Of a stretch of 64,000 nucleotides of DNA, positions 40,597 through 50,447 are shown in pieces. The DNA is from JASHPR01 sp963833885. GTDB taxonomy: Bacteria; Actinomycetota; Actinomycetes; Streptosporangiales; Streptosporangiaceae. A model generated the notes under the pieces. That model did no database searches. It was not told where the DNA came from and saw only the letters and a list, made by a program, of their open reading frames with translations. Every line of letters starts with the position of its first letter. Positions within the stretch are counted from its first letter, which is position 1. The translations under genes were made by a program, and so were the position numbers. Where the stretch lies: contig CAWHZU010000001.1 in assembly GCA_963833885.1 (NCBI GenBank), positions 124,001 through 188,000 on the forward strand. The letters are read 5' to 3'.

Positions 40597-42327
40597 ATGC
40601 ATCCGGACGTGACACGCCAGCAGTCGGCGGCCGAGGTCACCCAGGGGGAGCCGCTGCCCAGGCATGTGAGGCTGCTGGTGCGCATGGCGCGGCGGCAGCT
40701 ACCCGCGCCTGCGTGCGGGGTCTCGGTAGAGCGGGGGATCGCGGTCCCGGCCAGCGACGGCATCACGCTGGTGACCGATCACTACCGTCCCCTCGCCGCG
40801 GCGCCACATCCGACGCTGCTGGTCCGGACGCCATATGGCCGCGGCTTTCCGTGGGACTACCTGTATGGTGCGCTGCTCGGCGAGCAGGGGTTCCATGTCG
40901 TCATCCAGAGCTGCCGGGGCACCGGCGGATCACAGGGCGCGTTCGAGCCGTTCGTCGCGGAGGCCGCCGACGCCCAGGCGACGATCGCCTGGCTGCGGCG
41001 GCAGGAGTGGTTCAACGGCTCGCTCGCCACCATCGGGCCGAGCTACCTCGGGTTCACACAATGGGCACTGGCCACCGACCCGCCGCCCGAGCTGCGCGCG
41101 ATGGTCGTCCAGGTCAGCTCGGACGACTTCTACGGGTTTCTGTACCCGGGCGGCGCGTTTGCCCTGGAAGCCACGCTGACCGGCGTCGCCGCCATGCTGT
41201 CTATGCACCGCGGCTTCGGCGCGTTCACGCTGGCGATCCTCCGGCTGATGCGCCGTTACCGCCGGGTCGCGCGCACGCTGCCGCTGATCGACGCCTATCC
41301 GCCCGCCTTCGGCGGCCGGGTTGGCTATTTCGAGGACTTGATCACGCACCCGGAACCGGACGATCCGTACTGGGTGCCTCGGCGCGCGACCGTTTCCCCG
41401 AAGCTGATCCCGCCCACGAGCCTGCTGACGGGCTGGTCAGACGTGTGCCTGGACCAGACCCTGCGGCTGTACCGGCGGATGCGCGACGCGGGGCGGGAGG
41501 CGCGCCTGGTCGTCGGGCCGTGGACGCACACGTCGGGCTTCAATAAGGACCTCCCGGTGCTGTTCGGCGAGGCGCTCGGGTGGCTGCACCGGCACCTCAA
41601 CGGCAACGACGCCGACGCAGCCAGCCTGCCGGTTCGCGTGCACGTCGGCGAGACCGGCGCGCCGGGCACGTGGCGGGACCTGGCGGACTGGCCGCCGCCG
41701 GGTTTCGCCGAGCGCGCGTGGTACCTGCGTGGGGACGGGACGCTCGCCGCCGCGGCGCCCGCGGCGGGGACGCTGTCATCGTTCCGCTATGACCCGGCGG
41801 ATCCCACGCCGTCGGTCGGCGGCCCTCGGATGGACTCCCGGGATGCGGGCCCGCGGCGCAACAACGCGCTGGAGTCGCGGCAGGACGTGCTGGTCTTCAC
41901 CAGCGAGCCGCTGACCGAGCCGCTCGACGTCATCGGCCCGGTCAGTTTCCGGGTGCGGGCACGCGGGAGCACACCGCACTTCGACGTGTTCGCGCGGCTG
42001 TGCGACGTGGACCCAAAGGGGACGTCGTGGAACATCTGCGATGGCCTGCAGCGCCTTGGCGGCGAGCCTCGCTCCAGCGACGGGTGTGCTGGCGCCGATG
42101 GCGGGTGGCAGGACGTCACGGTGCCCATGAGCGCGACCGCCCACCGGTTCGGTGCGGGGCACCGGCTCAGGGTGCAGGTGTCCGGCGGCGCGCACCCCCG
42201 CTTCATGCGCAACACCGGCACCGGCGAGCCGCTGGCGACCGCCACCCGCCTGGTCCCGGTCGAGATCGAGATCAGCGACGGGCTGATGCTCGTCCCCAGC
42301 GAGAACGCCGACGTCGCGCCAGTCTGA
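40597..42327 (+). CDS. CocE/NonD-family hydrolase (X-Pro dipeptidyl-peptidase S15 type)
   Basis: 576 aa, full length. The alpha/beta-hydrolase nucleophile is Ser in TIGPSYLGFTQW (about residue 149); GFHVVIQSCRGTGGSQG precedes it, and VGPWTHTSG supplies the His region. The C-terminal jelly-roll domain (LDVIGPVSFRVRARG to RLRVQVSGGAHPRF) is the substrate-lid module of the family. Members hydrolyse acyl esters or X-Pro peptides. There is no signal peptide. ATG with an AGGTGAGG ribosome site. Confidence 0.92.
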   Translation: MHPDVTRQQSAAEVTQGEPLPRHVRLLVRMARRQLPAPACGVSVERGIAVPASDGITLVTDHYRPLAAAPHPTLLVRTPYGRGFPWDYLYGALLGEQGFHVVIQSCRGTGGSQGAFEPFVAEAADAQATIAWLRRQEWFNGSLATIGPSYLGFTQWALATDPPPELRAMVVQVSSDDFYGFLYPGGAFALEATLTGVAAMLSMHRGFGAFTLAILRLMRRYRRVARTLPLIDAYPPAFGGRVGYFEDLITHPEPDDPYWVPRRATVSPKLIPPTSLLTGWSDVCLDQTLRLYRRMRDAGREARLVVGPWTHTSGFNKDLPVLFGEALGWLHRHLNGNDADAASLPVRVHVGETGAPGTWRDLADWPPPGFAERAWYLRGDGTLAAAAPAAGTLSSFRYDPADPTPSVGGPRMDSRDAGPRRNNALESRQDVLVFTSEPLTEPLDVIGPVSFRVRARGSTPHFDVFARLCDVDPKGTSWNICDGLQRLGGEPRSSDGCAGADGGWQDVTVPMSATAHRFGAGHRLRVQVSGGAHPRFMRNTGTGEPLATATRLVPVEIEISDGLMLVPSENADVAPV

Positions 42328-42335
42328 CCTCGGCA

Positions 42336-43019
42336 TCAGCGCGCGGTGTGCCGTCCGCGCCCGTTGAGAGCCGACCGGCGCTGCTGTCGTTGCAGCCGCC
42401 GGTCCACCCGTCTGCGGAACAGCGCCTGCCGCCGCCGCAGAGCCTCCCGTTCCGCCGGCGTCATCGGGTCCGCATACTGAATTTCCCGGCGCACCCGGAT
42501 TGCATAGGCAACGAACCCGCCGCACAAGGCGATGACCAGGACCTCGACGGCCAGCAGTGCGATGTCCGCGATCCACGCGTTCGACCCGCTGACCGGGTAG
42601 ACCGTACCCGGGTCACCGCTGTAGAGCGCCGGAACGGTAACAGCCGGGCGAGCGCCGCTGGGCACGTGGCCGCTGAACGCGGCGTCCTGCAGCGTGAGCC
42701 GTCCCTTGTCGGCTACGAATACGCCCGCCCACGTGCACGAAAAGCGGCCGCAGTCATACTGCTGCAACGTGAACTCGCCGCGGGTACCCTCGCCGTGCCC
42801 GGCACGGATGGCGGGCCCAAGCTGCGGAATCTGCAGGGCAACCAGCGCCAGCCCCCCGGCTAGTGCGAGCCCGGTGGCCGAGAGCCCGGTCAGCATCTTC
42901 CAGCGCAGTCGCCGCCTGCGCGTCGCCCCGGCGTTCAGATCGACCAGGTCGAGCAGCGACTCGCGGCCTGATTCCCGGACGGGGCCGGGACCGGTCGGTC
43001 GATTCAGTCGTAAGGCCAT
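42336..43019 (-). CDS. Two-helix membrane protein, unknown family
   Basis: 227 aa. A basic N terminus leads to a membrane helix (LTGLSATGLALAGGLALVAL, about residues 43-62), then an outer domain of about 80 residues with two Cys in a CGRFSC pair (possible disulfide), a second helix (IALLAVEVLVIALCGGFVAYAI) and a strongly basic cytosolic tail with many Arg/Gln (RRRQALFRRRVDRRLQRQQ). I do not recognise the family. It ends 8 bp from the convergent CocE-like gene. Confidence 0.7.
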   Translation of the reverse strand: MALRLNRPTGPGPVRESGRESLLDLVDLNAGATRRRRLRWKMLTGLSATGLALAGGLALVALQIPQLGPAIRAGHGEGTRGEFTLQQYDCGRFSCTWAGVFVADKGRLTLQDAAFSGHVPSGARPAVTVPALYSGDPGTVYPVSGSNAWIADIALLAVEVLVIALCGGFVAYAIRVRREIQYADPMTPAEREALRRRQALFRRRVDRRLQRQQRRSALNGRGRHTAR

Positions 43020-43191
43020 CGCGGCTTTCCGGTAGCGGCTTGCCGAACGGGAAAATCATATCAGACTTAGACAAATACCTCCGCGGCGGCCGCGGCAGCG
43101 ACGGGGGGAACTGGGAATACTCGCGCGCCTGCGGTGGTTCCCACGGTGGCTAAGAAAACGAAACGTAGAGTATCGAATAGGTGAGACCGTA

Positions 43192-44649
43192 ATGCCGACG
43201 TCGGTGACCGCAGGGAGCGCAAGGCCGCTGGAGCACGAGGTGGCCCGGCCAGGCCCGGCACCCTCGCACCGCCGGCTCGCCCTGGCGCTGATCCTCACCG
43301 CGGCGTTCATGGTCGTGCTCGACTTCAGCATCGTTAACGTCGCGCTCGCGTCGATCGAGCGCGAGTTCGGCTTCTCGGCCACGGCCGTGCAGTGGATCGT
43401 GACCGGGTACGCGATCGCCTTCGGCGGGCTGCTGATCCTCGGCGGCCGTGCCGCCGACACGTTCGGCCGCCGCCGCATGTTCATGATCGGCTTGGCGGTG
43501 TTCACCGCCGCGTCGCTGGCCGGCGGCCTGGCGCACGACCCGGTGCTGCTGGTGAGCTCCCGCGTCGTGCAGGGCGCAGGCGCGGCCCTCGTCGCCCCTT
43601 CTGCGCTCTCCCTGATCACCACGGGATTCGCCGAGGGGCCAGCCCGCACCCGCGCGCTCGGAATGTACGGGGCTACCGCATCGATCGGGTTCGTGGCCGG
43701 CCAGGTGCTGGGCGGCGTGCTCGTCGAGTTCACCAGCTGGCGGGCCGTGTTCCTGGTGAACGTGCCGGTCGGGATCGTGGCCCTGCTGCTCGCGCCCAAG
43801 CTGCTCGGCGAGTCACGGCAGGCCCACGGCACCGGGCACAGCCTGGATATCGGCGGCGCGCTGCTGATCACCGGCGCGGTTGCCGCGCTGGTGTTCGCGG
43901 TCTCGCAGGGTTACGTGCTCGGCTGGGCTTCCCCGGCCGTGCTCGGCGCGATGGTCGCGGCTGCAGCGGCGGGCGCTGCGTTCGTCGCCGTGGAGCGGCG
44001 TCACCCTCAGCCGCTGGTCCGCGGCGACCTGGTGCGCCTGCCCAACCTGCGCAAGGCCGGGACGATGAACCTGCTGCTCGGCCTGTGGAACGCGGGCGAG
44101 CTGATCGTGCTCTCGCTCTACTTCCAGCAGGTCCTGCACGACTCGCCGCTAACCACCGGCCTGGCCATCGCCCCGCAGGGCGTCGTAGGGTTCATGGCCG
44201 GCGCGTTCGGCGCGCGGCTGGCCAGGCGCATCGGCATCCGCCGGGTGCTGATCCTCACCAGCGCGCTGGCGACGGTCGGGTTCCTCGTCCTTACCAGGCT
44301 GCCGGCGGCCGGCGGCTACAGCCCGCTGCTCACGGCGGTGATGCTGGTCGGGTTCGGCACCGCGGGCACCGCGTTCGGCACCATGGTCACCGCGAGCGCC
44401 GGAGTCGGCGACGACGATCAGGGCCTAGTCGGCGGGGTGATCAACACCAGCCGGCAGGTGGGCGCCGCGATCGGCGCCGCGCTGCTGCCGGCGATCGCCG
44501 AGGCGGTCAGCCACGGAAGCCCGGCGGCCGCGGTGAGCGGTGACCGGACCGCCATGCTCACCGCTGCCGTTGCGGCCGCGCTGGCCACGGTCGTCGCCTG
44601 CGGCGGCCTGGCGGCCCACCCTCGGCTTCACCTGCGGCACACCTCGTAA
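43192..44649 (+). CDS. MFS drug:H+ antiporter (DHA2/EmrB-QacA type, 14 TM)
   Basis: 485 aa with about 14 membrane helices. Signatures: LDFSIVNVALASIEREFGFS (motif in TM1), WIVTGYAIAFGGLLILGGRAADTFGRRR (motif A), SRVVQGAGAALVAPSAL (motif C region) and the long loop between TM6 and TM8. Such proteins export toxic hydrophobic compounds. There is no linked regulator on its 5' side, but an AT-rich patch at about 43143-43190 precedes the start. Confidence 0.92.
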   Translation: MPTSVTAGSARPLEHEVARPGPAPSHRRLALALILTAAFMVVLDFSIVNVALASIEREFGFSATAVQWIVTGYAIAFGGLLILGGRAADTFGRRRMFMIGLAVFTAASLAGGLAHDPVLLVSSRVVQGAGAALVAPSALSLITTGFAEGPARTRALGMYGATASIGFVAGQVLGGVLVEFTSWRAVFLVNVPVGIVALLLAPKLLGESRQAHGTGHSLDIGGALLITGAVAALVFAVSQGYVLGWASPAVLGAMVAAAAAGAAFVAVERRHPQPLVRGDLVRLPNLRKAGTMNLLLGLWNAGELIVLSLYFQQVLHDSPLTTGLAIAPQGVVGFMAGAFGARLARRIGIRRVLILTSALATVGFLVLTRLPAAGGYSPLLTAVMLVGFGTAGTAFGTMVTASAGVGDDDQGLVGGVINTSRQVGAAIGAALLPAIAEAVSHGSPAAAVSGDRTAMLTAAVAAALATVVACGGLAAHPRLHLRHTS

Positions 44650-44656
44650 CCGGGCA

Positions 44657-46555
44657 TCATGACGCTGGCGGCATGCGGTACACAGCCGCGCCGTCCGCCC
44701 GGTAGTCGAGCCGGAAGCCCACCGCCGTGAGGTAATGCAGCAGCACCGGGGTGGACGACCAGACGATCGCCCAGCCGACGTCCATCCGGCGCACGTCGCG
44801 CTGTGCCGTGGCAAGCCGCGCCGCAGCGGCACTGCCGGGCGCGAAGAGCTTGGTGTAGAGGGCGGCGGGATCCTTCTGGGCATCGAACAGGTACGCGTAG
44901 AACGGGTGCCGCCGGACGGCCGCCTCCTCGGACTCGGGCAGCCGGGAGATATAGGCGATCGAGCGCGGATGGCCGTCCGCGGTCGCCTGCACCTGGGCCT
45001 CGGGATTGAAGCCTGCGCCCTCGTCGGGCAACGGCACGGCGCTGCGAACCCCGTATGGGATGTCCACGACGATCGACTTGGAATGATCAGCAGCGATCGG
45101 GCCGTCAAGCGCGGGCATTGCCGTCGGCATGGTGACCAGCGGGGTGGGGCCGGGGTCCGAGCCGACGCTGCCTGCCTCGAGAACGCCCAGCGCGAGCACC
45201 ACAACCAGGACCGTTCTAGCGTGATAGCGCAGCCAGTTCACGCCCACACCGGCCAGCAGCGCCGCGGGCAGCAGCCCGAGTTCGGTGATCCGGTTGGCCT
45301 CCCGGAACGAGTTCAGGAACGGTATCCGCACCATCCACGTGTAGGGCATGATCAGCGACACGTGAATGCCATGCCAGAACTCGCCGGCCTGCACGTACCG
45401 ATGGGCGCCGATGACTATCCCGGTGCCGAGAGCCGTGAACGTGGCGCCGAGCCAGAGCAGGGCGAGCAGCCGGGCATTGCGCCGCCGCCACCACACGGCC
45501 AGGCCGAACAGCGCCAGCAGGGTCAGCACCGTGCCGTATGCCGTGAACGTGAGGCTGTTGCCGGCATGCCAGTAGTCCTGGGCGAGGGCCGTCAGCCCGA
45601 AAAACGCCACCCGCGGCGAGGGCGCAAAGATCTGCTGCAGGTTGGCCCCGGAATTCAGGTAGTCCGATGCGAGGACGCGCTGCGGCACCGCCGAGTCGTG
45701 GGCCTGCTGGACCATGGCGATGAGCTGCGGGCTGGCGACCACCACGGTGACCACAGCCGCGATGGCGGCCGAGCGCAGCCTGTCCCAGGCCACGAGGCCG
45801 CCGTCGGCCGGGCGGCCGATCAGCCAGGGCAGTACGGCCACGATGGCGACGAACCCGGCCATGATCGCCGATTCCTGGTCGGTCAGCAGCGCCGCCCCGA
45901 GGACCACGCCCAGGATCGTCGCCTGCCGCCAGCCCGGCCGCCGCCGCAGCCGCACCGCGGCCTCCAGCGCCAGCGGCAGGAAGATCGCGCCCAGCGCTCC
46001 CTGGATCTCGTACCAGGCATTCCACGTCATCATCGTGGACAGGCCGAAGAACGCGCCGGCCGCGATCGCCGCGGTCTGCGAAGGCAGCCACAGCCGCGCC
46101 GCGCGGTACATCGCGTAGCAGATCAGACCGGGCGCGGCGGCCGACAGCAGGTTGTAGGTGAAGCTCGGGCCGTACAGGATCGTGACCGGTGCCATCAGCA
46201 CGCCGGGCAGCGGCATCAGGGTATGGAACGCCAGCGGGGCTCCCACCGGCGCGGCCTGGTAGTAGGTGTACCAGGGGTTGCTGAGGTGCTCGACCGAGCG
46301 GGCCATCCACCAGAAGTCCCAGACGAACAGGCCGGGATCCCTGGCATCTCCGGGCAGGACGTGTTCGACCAGGTAGACCGCCCGGGTCCAGGTCACAGCG
46401 ACCCCAGCGGCCAGGTATGCGATCAGGACCGCCACGTGCACGCCCACCGGCCCGCGGGCGACCCCGATCCACCGCGACCGCGACCGCTCTCCGGTCGGGA
46501 CGCCCTCGCTGCGGCCGAGCGTGATGTCGCCGGCCGTCATCGCGCTGACCGACAT
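44657..46555 (-). CDS. Large polytopic membrane protein, GT-C-like
   Basis: 632 aa with about 11-12 membrane helices and extended outer loops. The first loop after TM1 (RDPGLFVWDFWWMARSVEHL) holds an acidic residue next to aromatic residues, the arrangement typical of GT-C fold glycosyltransferases and their relatives. The C-terminal 120 residues are soluble. A glycosyltransferase or lipid-linked-sugar function is possible but not supported by a specific motif. It is convergent with the MFS gene, ending 7 bp from it. Confidence 0.75.
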   Translation of the reverse strand: MSVSAMTAGDITLGRSEGVPTGERSRSRWIGVARGPVGVHVAVLIAYLAAGVAVTWTRAVYLVEHVLPGDARDPGLFVWDFWWMARSVEHLSNPWYTYYQAAPVGAPLAFHTLMPLPGVLMAPVTILYGPSFTYNLLSAAAPGLICYAMYRAARLWLPSQTAAIAAGAFFGLSTMMTWNAWYEIQGALGAIFLPLALEAAVRLRRRPGWRQATILGVVLGAALLTDQESAIMAGFVAIVAVLPWLIGRPADGGLVAWDRLRSAAIAAVVTVVVASPQLIAMVQQAHDSAVPQRVLASDYLNSGANLQQIFAPSPRVAFFGLTALAQDYWHAGNSLTFTAYGTVLTLLALFGLAVWWRRRNARLLALLWLGATFTALGTGIVIGAHRYVQAGEFWHGIHVSLIMPYTWMVRIPFLNSFREANRITELGLLPAALLAGVGVNWLRYHARTVLVVVLALGVLEAGSVGSDPGPTPLVTMPTAMPALDGPIAADHSKSIVVDIPYGVRSAVPLPDEGAGFNPEAQVQATADGHPRSIAYISRLPESEEAAVRRHPFYAYLFDAQKDPAALYTKLFAPGSAAAARLATAQRDVRRMDVGWAIVWSSTPVLLHYLTAVGFRLDYRADGAAVYRMPPAS

Positions 46556-46909
46556 TCAGCTCTGGATTGCCCGGCCGGGGCCGAATCCACTGCCTCGGGC
46601 GGGCGCCGGAAAATTCGCATACCAAAAAGATGCATTAAATTACCCAAGAGTTGACCAAGTTATCTAAAGCATTAGTCAAGAAAGCGTAAAGAAACCATTT
46701 GGCTTTCCCGCAGGAAGGTTAGCAGCCGCGATCGGGGCCCGTGTCAAGGCTGCGACGGAGCTGCGGCGGGGCAGCTGAGCCCAGGCCTGATAAGCGACAG
46801 GAGGATCGCATCCGCGCGATGTTCGCGTCGTTTACCACGACGCGCATGTGGCATTCGGTGAATGGCACGTCATGGGCCAGGTTGTCCTGGCTGGCTGTGC
46901 GGTTGTGCG
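46556..46909. other. 354-bp gap, AT-rich promoter zone and a short hairpin
   Basis: Bases about 46610-46700 are the longest AT-rich run in the window and probably contain the promoter of the GT-C-like gene; I could not pick unambiguous -35/-10 boxes. GTGGCATTC (46848-46856) pairs with GAATGGCAC (46860-46868) with one mismatch just beyond the 3' end of the Ros-like gene and may terminate it. Short open frames here show no coding features. Confidence 0.45.
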
Positions 46910-48088
46910 TTAGCCGCAGGCGATGAGGCCGGATGCGGCAGCCTGCCGGCGGATCCAGGACGGGGGCTGCCCCGATTCCGCGGCGATCGCCTGCCAGGTC
47001 CATCCTGCGGCCCGGCGGTCGGCAAGGTAGCCGGAGATGTCGCCGAAGCCCAGTCCGGCGGCCACCTCGGCCGCGCGCTGCCGCGATGCGTGGCGCTTGG
47101 CGGCGTGCGCGGTCTGGTCCAGCCCGTGGCGGCGCAGTGCGGACGCGACCGCATGGTGCGACAGGCCTGCCTCGGCGGCGATGGCGCTCACGGTCCAGTG
47201 CCGGGTGATGTGCCGCTCGCGGAGGTAACCGGCCACGTCGGCAAAGCCGAGCCGGCACAGGGTCGGCCGCCAGCCAGCGTCCCACCGCTCGTGCTGCAGC
47301 GCGCGCACAGCCGACGCGGCCTCGGGATCGATGTCGCCGAGGTGCCGCGACAGCCAGTCTTTGTGCAGGCCGGCCTCGCGGCTGATCGCCGCCAGGCTGG
47401 CGCCGCCGGCGGCACGCGTCAGCACCAGGGTGCGGATGTCGGGATGCCCGGCCCGGCGAGCCGCCGCCGCGGCCACCTCGGCCAGGCGCCGCCTCGCGCG
47501 CTCCGAGTTCGCCTGGGCGACCGCGACGGGCGACACGGCGGCCAGCGACCGAAGGGCCTTCCTGCGGCGCTGCTCGGGGATGCGGCGGCCCCGCGCCGCC
47601 GTCGCGGCGTCACGGGCAAGCTCGCCGGCCCTGGCCCGGTCCCTCCCGGCCGCGCTTCCGTCGCGGATCGAGGCGTCGAAGACCAGGCGGGCGGTGAACG
47701 CGGCCGCCCGGAGTTTGCGGGTTTGCGGGCCCTCGAGGGACTGGCCGCGTTCCAGCCCGAACGCCTCGCAGTACGCCTCCTTGGTCCAGCCGTGCGCCTT
47801 GAGGTGGGCCGTGACCGAGCGCAGCTGCCGGCCGCACAGGTGGCAGATCACCAGCGAGCCGTCGACGATGACCACCTCGCCGATCGGCGCGTAGCAGGGC
47901 GTGCCGTCGGCCAGCACGTCGGCAACGGGGCGGACCGGGTGACCGGACGGCCGAACGGCGCCCGGGCGCGCCCGGCCCTGCCGTGACCCAGCCGCACGCG
48001 ACGTGGCTGGCGCCGACCCGGCCAAGGCCGGGTCGGCCGCCTGGCTGATCACATCGACCGACACGAACCGCCCTCTCGAGAAGCTCAC
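46910..48088 (-). CDS. Ros/MucR-like zinc-finger protein with repeated HTH modules
   Basis: 392 aa, GTG start. A Ros/MucR-type finger lies at CHLCGRQLRSVTAHLKAHGW (Cys82, Cys85, His95, His99) followed by TKEAYCEAFGLERGQSLEG, the typical MucR continuation. The C-terminal half holds two related units: LGFADVAGYLRERHITRHWT...IAAEAGLSHHAVASALRRHG and LGFGDISGYLADRRAAGWTW...IAAESGQPPSWIRRQAAASG, each an HTH-like helix pair; weaker units lie upstream. This suggests a DNA-binding protein with several recognition modules. The middle is Ala/Arg-rich. Confidence 0.8.
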   Translation of the reverse strand: MSFSRGRFVSVDVISQAADPALAGSAPATSRAAGSRQGRARPGAVRPSGHPVRPVADVLADGTPCYAPIGEVVIVDGSLVICHLCGRQLRSVTAHLKAHGWTKEAYCEAFGLERGQSLEGPQTRKLRAAAFTARLVFDASIRDGSAAGRDRARAGELARDAATAARGRRIPEQRRRKALRSLAAVSPVAVAQANSERARRRLAEVAAAAARRAGHPDIRTLVLTRAAGGASLAAISREAGLHKDWLSRHLGDIDPEAASAVRALQHERWDAGWRPTLCRLGFADVAGYLRERHITRHWTVSAIAAEAGLSHHAVASALRRHGLDQTAHAAKRHASRQRAAEVAAGLGFGDISGYLADRRAAGWTWQAIAAESGQPPSWIRRQAAASGLIACG

Positions 48089-48089
48089 T

Positions 48090-48116
48090 AGTCACACTGA
48101 GACTACTAGCGTGACT
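48090..48116. promoter_or_regulatory. Inverted repeat between divergent Ros-like and PadR genes
   Basis: AGTCAC (48090-48095) and GTGACT (48111-48116) are perfect six-base arms 15 bp apart, next to the Ros-like GTG start. Candidate operator for either regulator. Confidence 0.45.
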
Positions 48117-48194
48117 GGAGTGGCCGCCAGTGGGTTCGCGCCGGCGCAGCGGCAGGCCACGGCGTTACCGGAGCCGGCCCGTTAGCCTTTGGAG

Positions 48195-48737
48195 ATGACC
48201 TCGCCCGAGGAGCGCTCGCTGTCACTGTCCGAGTGGCTGGTGCTCTGCCTGATTTGCGAGCAGCCCAGGCACGGGTTCGCGATCTCCCGGTTGCTTGAGG
48301 CCGAGGGCAGCCTGGGCAAGGTGTGGCGGGTGCCCAAGCCGGTCATCTACCGGGCGCTGCAGCGCCTGGAGCAACTTGGGCTGGTGCGGACGACCGAGCA
48401 GCAGGTGACCAGCCAGGGCCCGGCGCGCTCGCTCATCGGCGCCACCCCGGCCGGGCGGGAGGCGGCCGGCGCGTGGCTGACCAGGCCGGTGTCGCACACC
48501 AGGGACGTGCGATCGGAACTGCTCGTGAAGCTTGCCCTGCTCGATCGCGCCGGGACCGATCCGCAGCCGCTGCTCGATGCGCAGCGTGAGCACCTCGCTC
48601 CGCTCGCCGACGCGCTGCACGCGCGCCTCGGTGACGCCACCGGATTCGACCGCACGCTCGCCCTGTGGCGGTATGAGACGGTATCGGCGACTATCCGGTT
48701 CCTCGACGCGCTGAGCGCACCGGCGCCCGCGCGTTAG
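48195..48737 (+). CDS. PadR-family transcriptional regulator
   Basis: 180 aa. The PadR winged helix is LSEWLVLCLICEQPRHGFAIS, then VWRVPKPVIYRALQRLEQLGLV (about residues 10-70), with a C-terminal helical dimerisation domain. The ATG at 48195 is preferred over a TTG two codons upstream. It faces the Ros-like gene and lies upstream of an aldehyde dehydrogenase (188 bp), but neither target is established. Confidence 0.9.
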   Translation: MTSPEERSLSLSEWLVLCLICEQPRHGFAISRLLEAEGSLGKVWRVPKPVIYRALQRLEQLGLVRTTEQQVTSQGPARSLIGATPAGREAAGAWLTRPVSHTRDVRSELLVKLALLDRAGTDPQPLLDAQREHLAPLADALHARLGDATGFDRTLALWRYETVSATIRFLDALSAPAPAR

Positions 48738-48925
48738 GGCCGGGCTACCAGTCGCATTCTGAGAGCGTTTCCGCAGCCACAGCCTCTTGTGCCGGTCCGG
48801 TTCGTGATGTCTCATTGTGACTACTGAGCGGGCCGCAGCCTCGCGCTGTGGCCCCTGCGCGCTCACCGATGGCTGGCCGCAAGGGTGTGGCCGCCCGGCC
48901 GCGCAAGCAAGGGAGATGAGCATTT

Positions 48926-50416
48926 ATGACCGTGACCCTGGACCGCAACGTCGAAGAGTTCATCGCCACACCGAGGCAGCTGTTCATCAACGGGCAGTGG
49001 GCCGACTCGGCGTCGGGCAAGACGTTCGAGACCCCCGACCCGGCGACGGGCGAGACGCTCGCCCGGATCGCCGAGGGAGACGCGGAGGACATCAACCGGG
49101 CGGTCAAGGCGGCGCGCAAGGCGTTCGAAGAAGGGCCATGGAGCCGGATGACGCCGTCCGAGCGCGGTCGCCTCGTCTGGAAGATCGGTGACCTGATCCT
49201 CGAGCACACCGACGAGCTCGCCCAGCTCGAGTCGCTGGACAACGGCAAGCCGTTCGTGGTGGCCCAGGCGGCCGACGTGCCGCTGGCCGCCGACCTGTTC
49301 CACTACATGGCCGGCTGGGCCACCAAGATCGAGGGCAACAGCATCAACATCTCGGTGCCGTACATGCCGGGCGCCAACTTCCACTCCTACACGCTGCGTG
49401 AGCCGATCGGCGTGGTCGGGCAGATCATCCCGTGGAACTTCCCGCTGCTGATGGCGGCGTGGAAGCTCGGCCCCGCGCTGGCCTCCGGATGCACCGTGGT
49501 GCTCAAGCCCGCCGAGCAGACCCCGCTGACCGCGCTGCGGCTGGCCGAGCTCATCGCCGAGGCCGGCATCCCGGACGGCGTGGTCAACGTGGTGCCCGGC
49601 TACGGCGAGACCGCCGGGGCGGCTCTGGCCGCGCACATGGACGTGGACAAGGTCGCGTTCACCGGGTCCACCGAGGTCGGCAAGCTGATCGTGCAGGCCG
49701 CCGGGGCCACCAACCTGAAGAAGCTCACGCTGGAGCTCGGCGGCAAGAGCCCGAACATCGTGTTCGACGACGCCGACGCCGCCGCCGTCGAGGGCGCCGC
49801 CAACGCGATCTTCTTCAACCACGGCCAGTGCTGCGTCGCTGGGTCGCGGCTGTTCGTCCAGCAGAGCCGCTTCGACGAGGTCGTCGACGGTGTGTCTGAG
49901 ATCGCGAAGTCGCTCAAGATGGGCTCCGGCATGGACCCGAGCACGCAGATGGGCCCGCTGGTCTCGGCCGAGCAGCTCAGCCGGGTGACCGGGTTCCTCG
50001 AGTCCGGCAGGGCGGACGGCGCCACCGCGGTGACCGGCGGCGGCCGCTACGGCGACAAGGGCTACTTCGTGGAGCCCACCGTGCTCACCAACACCACCCC
50101 GGACATGAAGGTCGTCCGCGAGGAGATCTTCGGCCCGGTCGTGGTCGCCGCGCCGTTCAGCGACCTGGACGAGATTGCCGCCGTGGCCAACGACACCGAG
50201 TACGGCCTCGGCGCCGGCATCTGGACCAGGGACATCGGCAAGGCCCACGCGATGGCCAAGAAGCTCCGCGCGGGCACGGTGTGGATCAACTGCTACAACG
50301 TGTTCGACGCCTCGCTGCCGTTCGGCGGCTACAAGCAGTCCGGCTGGGGCCGCGAGATGGGCCACGAGGTCCTGAACAACTACACCGAGGTCAAGGCGGT
50401 TACGGCACAGCTGTAA
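48926..50416 (+). CDS. Aldehyde dehydrogenase (NAD(P)+-dependent)
   Basis: 496 aa, full length. Motifs: IIPWNFPLLMAAWKLGPALA, KPAEQTPLTAL, FTGSTEVGKLI (cofactor loop), ELGGKSPNIVF (catalytic Glu, about residue 269) and NHGQCCVAGSRL (catalytic Cys, about 302). EEIFGPVV and PFGGYKQSGWGREMG complete the family set. The closest types are the betaine-/phenylacetaldehyde dehydrogenases of the ALDH1/2 group; the aldehyde is unknown. GGGAGATG precedes the start at a usable distance. Confidence 0.95.
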   Translation: MTVTLDRNVEEFIATPRQLFINGQWADSASGKTFETPDPATGETLARIAEGDAEDINRAVKAARKAFEEGPWSRMTPSERGRLVWKIGDLILEHTDELAQLESLDNGKPFVVAQAADVPLAADLFHYMAGWATKIEGNSINISVPYMPGANFHSYTLREPIGVVGQIIPWNFPLLMAAWKLGPALASGCTVVLKPAEQTPLTALRLAELIAEAGIPDGVVNVVPGYGETAGAALAAHMDVDKVAFTGSTEVGKLIVQAAGATNLKKLTLELGGKSPNIVFDDADAAAVEGAANAIFFNHGQCCVAGSRLFVQQSRFDEVVDGVSEIAKSLKMGSGMDPSTQMGPLVSAEQLSRVTGFLESGRADGATAVTGGGRYGDKGYFVEPTVLTNTTPDMKVVREEIFGPVVVAAPFSDLDEIAAVANDTEYGLGAGIWTRDIGKAHAMAKKLRAGTVWINCYNVFDASLPFGGYKQSGWGREMGHEVLNNYTEVKAVTAQL

Positions 50417-50447
50417 CTCGGCGTCGCGTTCAGGGTAGTCATATTGA

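Noticed and set aside
46741..46926. 61-codon plus-strand ORF in the gap before the Ros-like gene
   Set aside because: No ribosome site, no recognisable pattern, and overlap with the 3' end of the convergent gene.
46862..47986. 374-codon plus-strand frame over the Ros-like gene
   Set aside because: Antisense shadow; the minus-strand protein has the zinc finger and HTH units.
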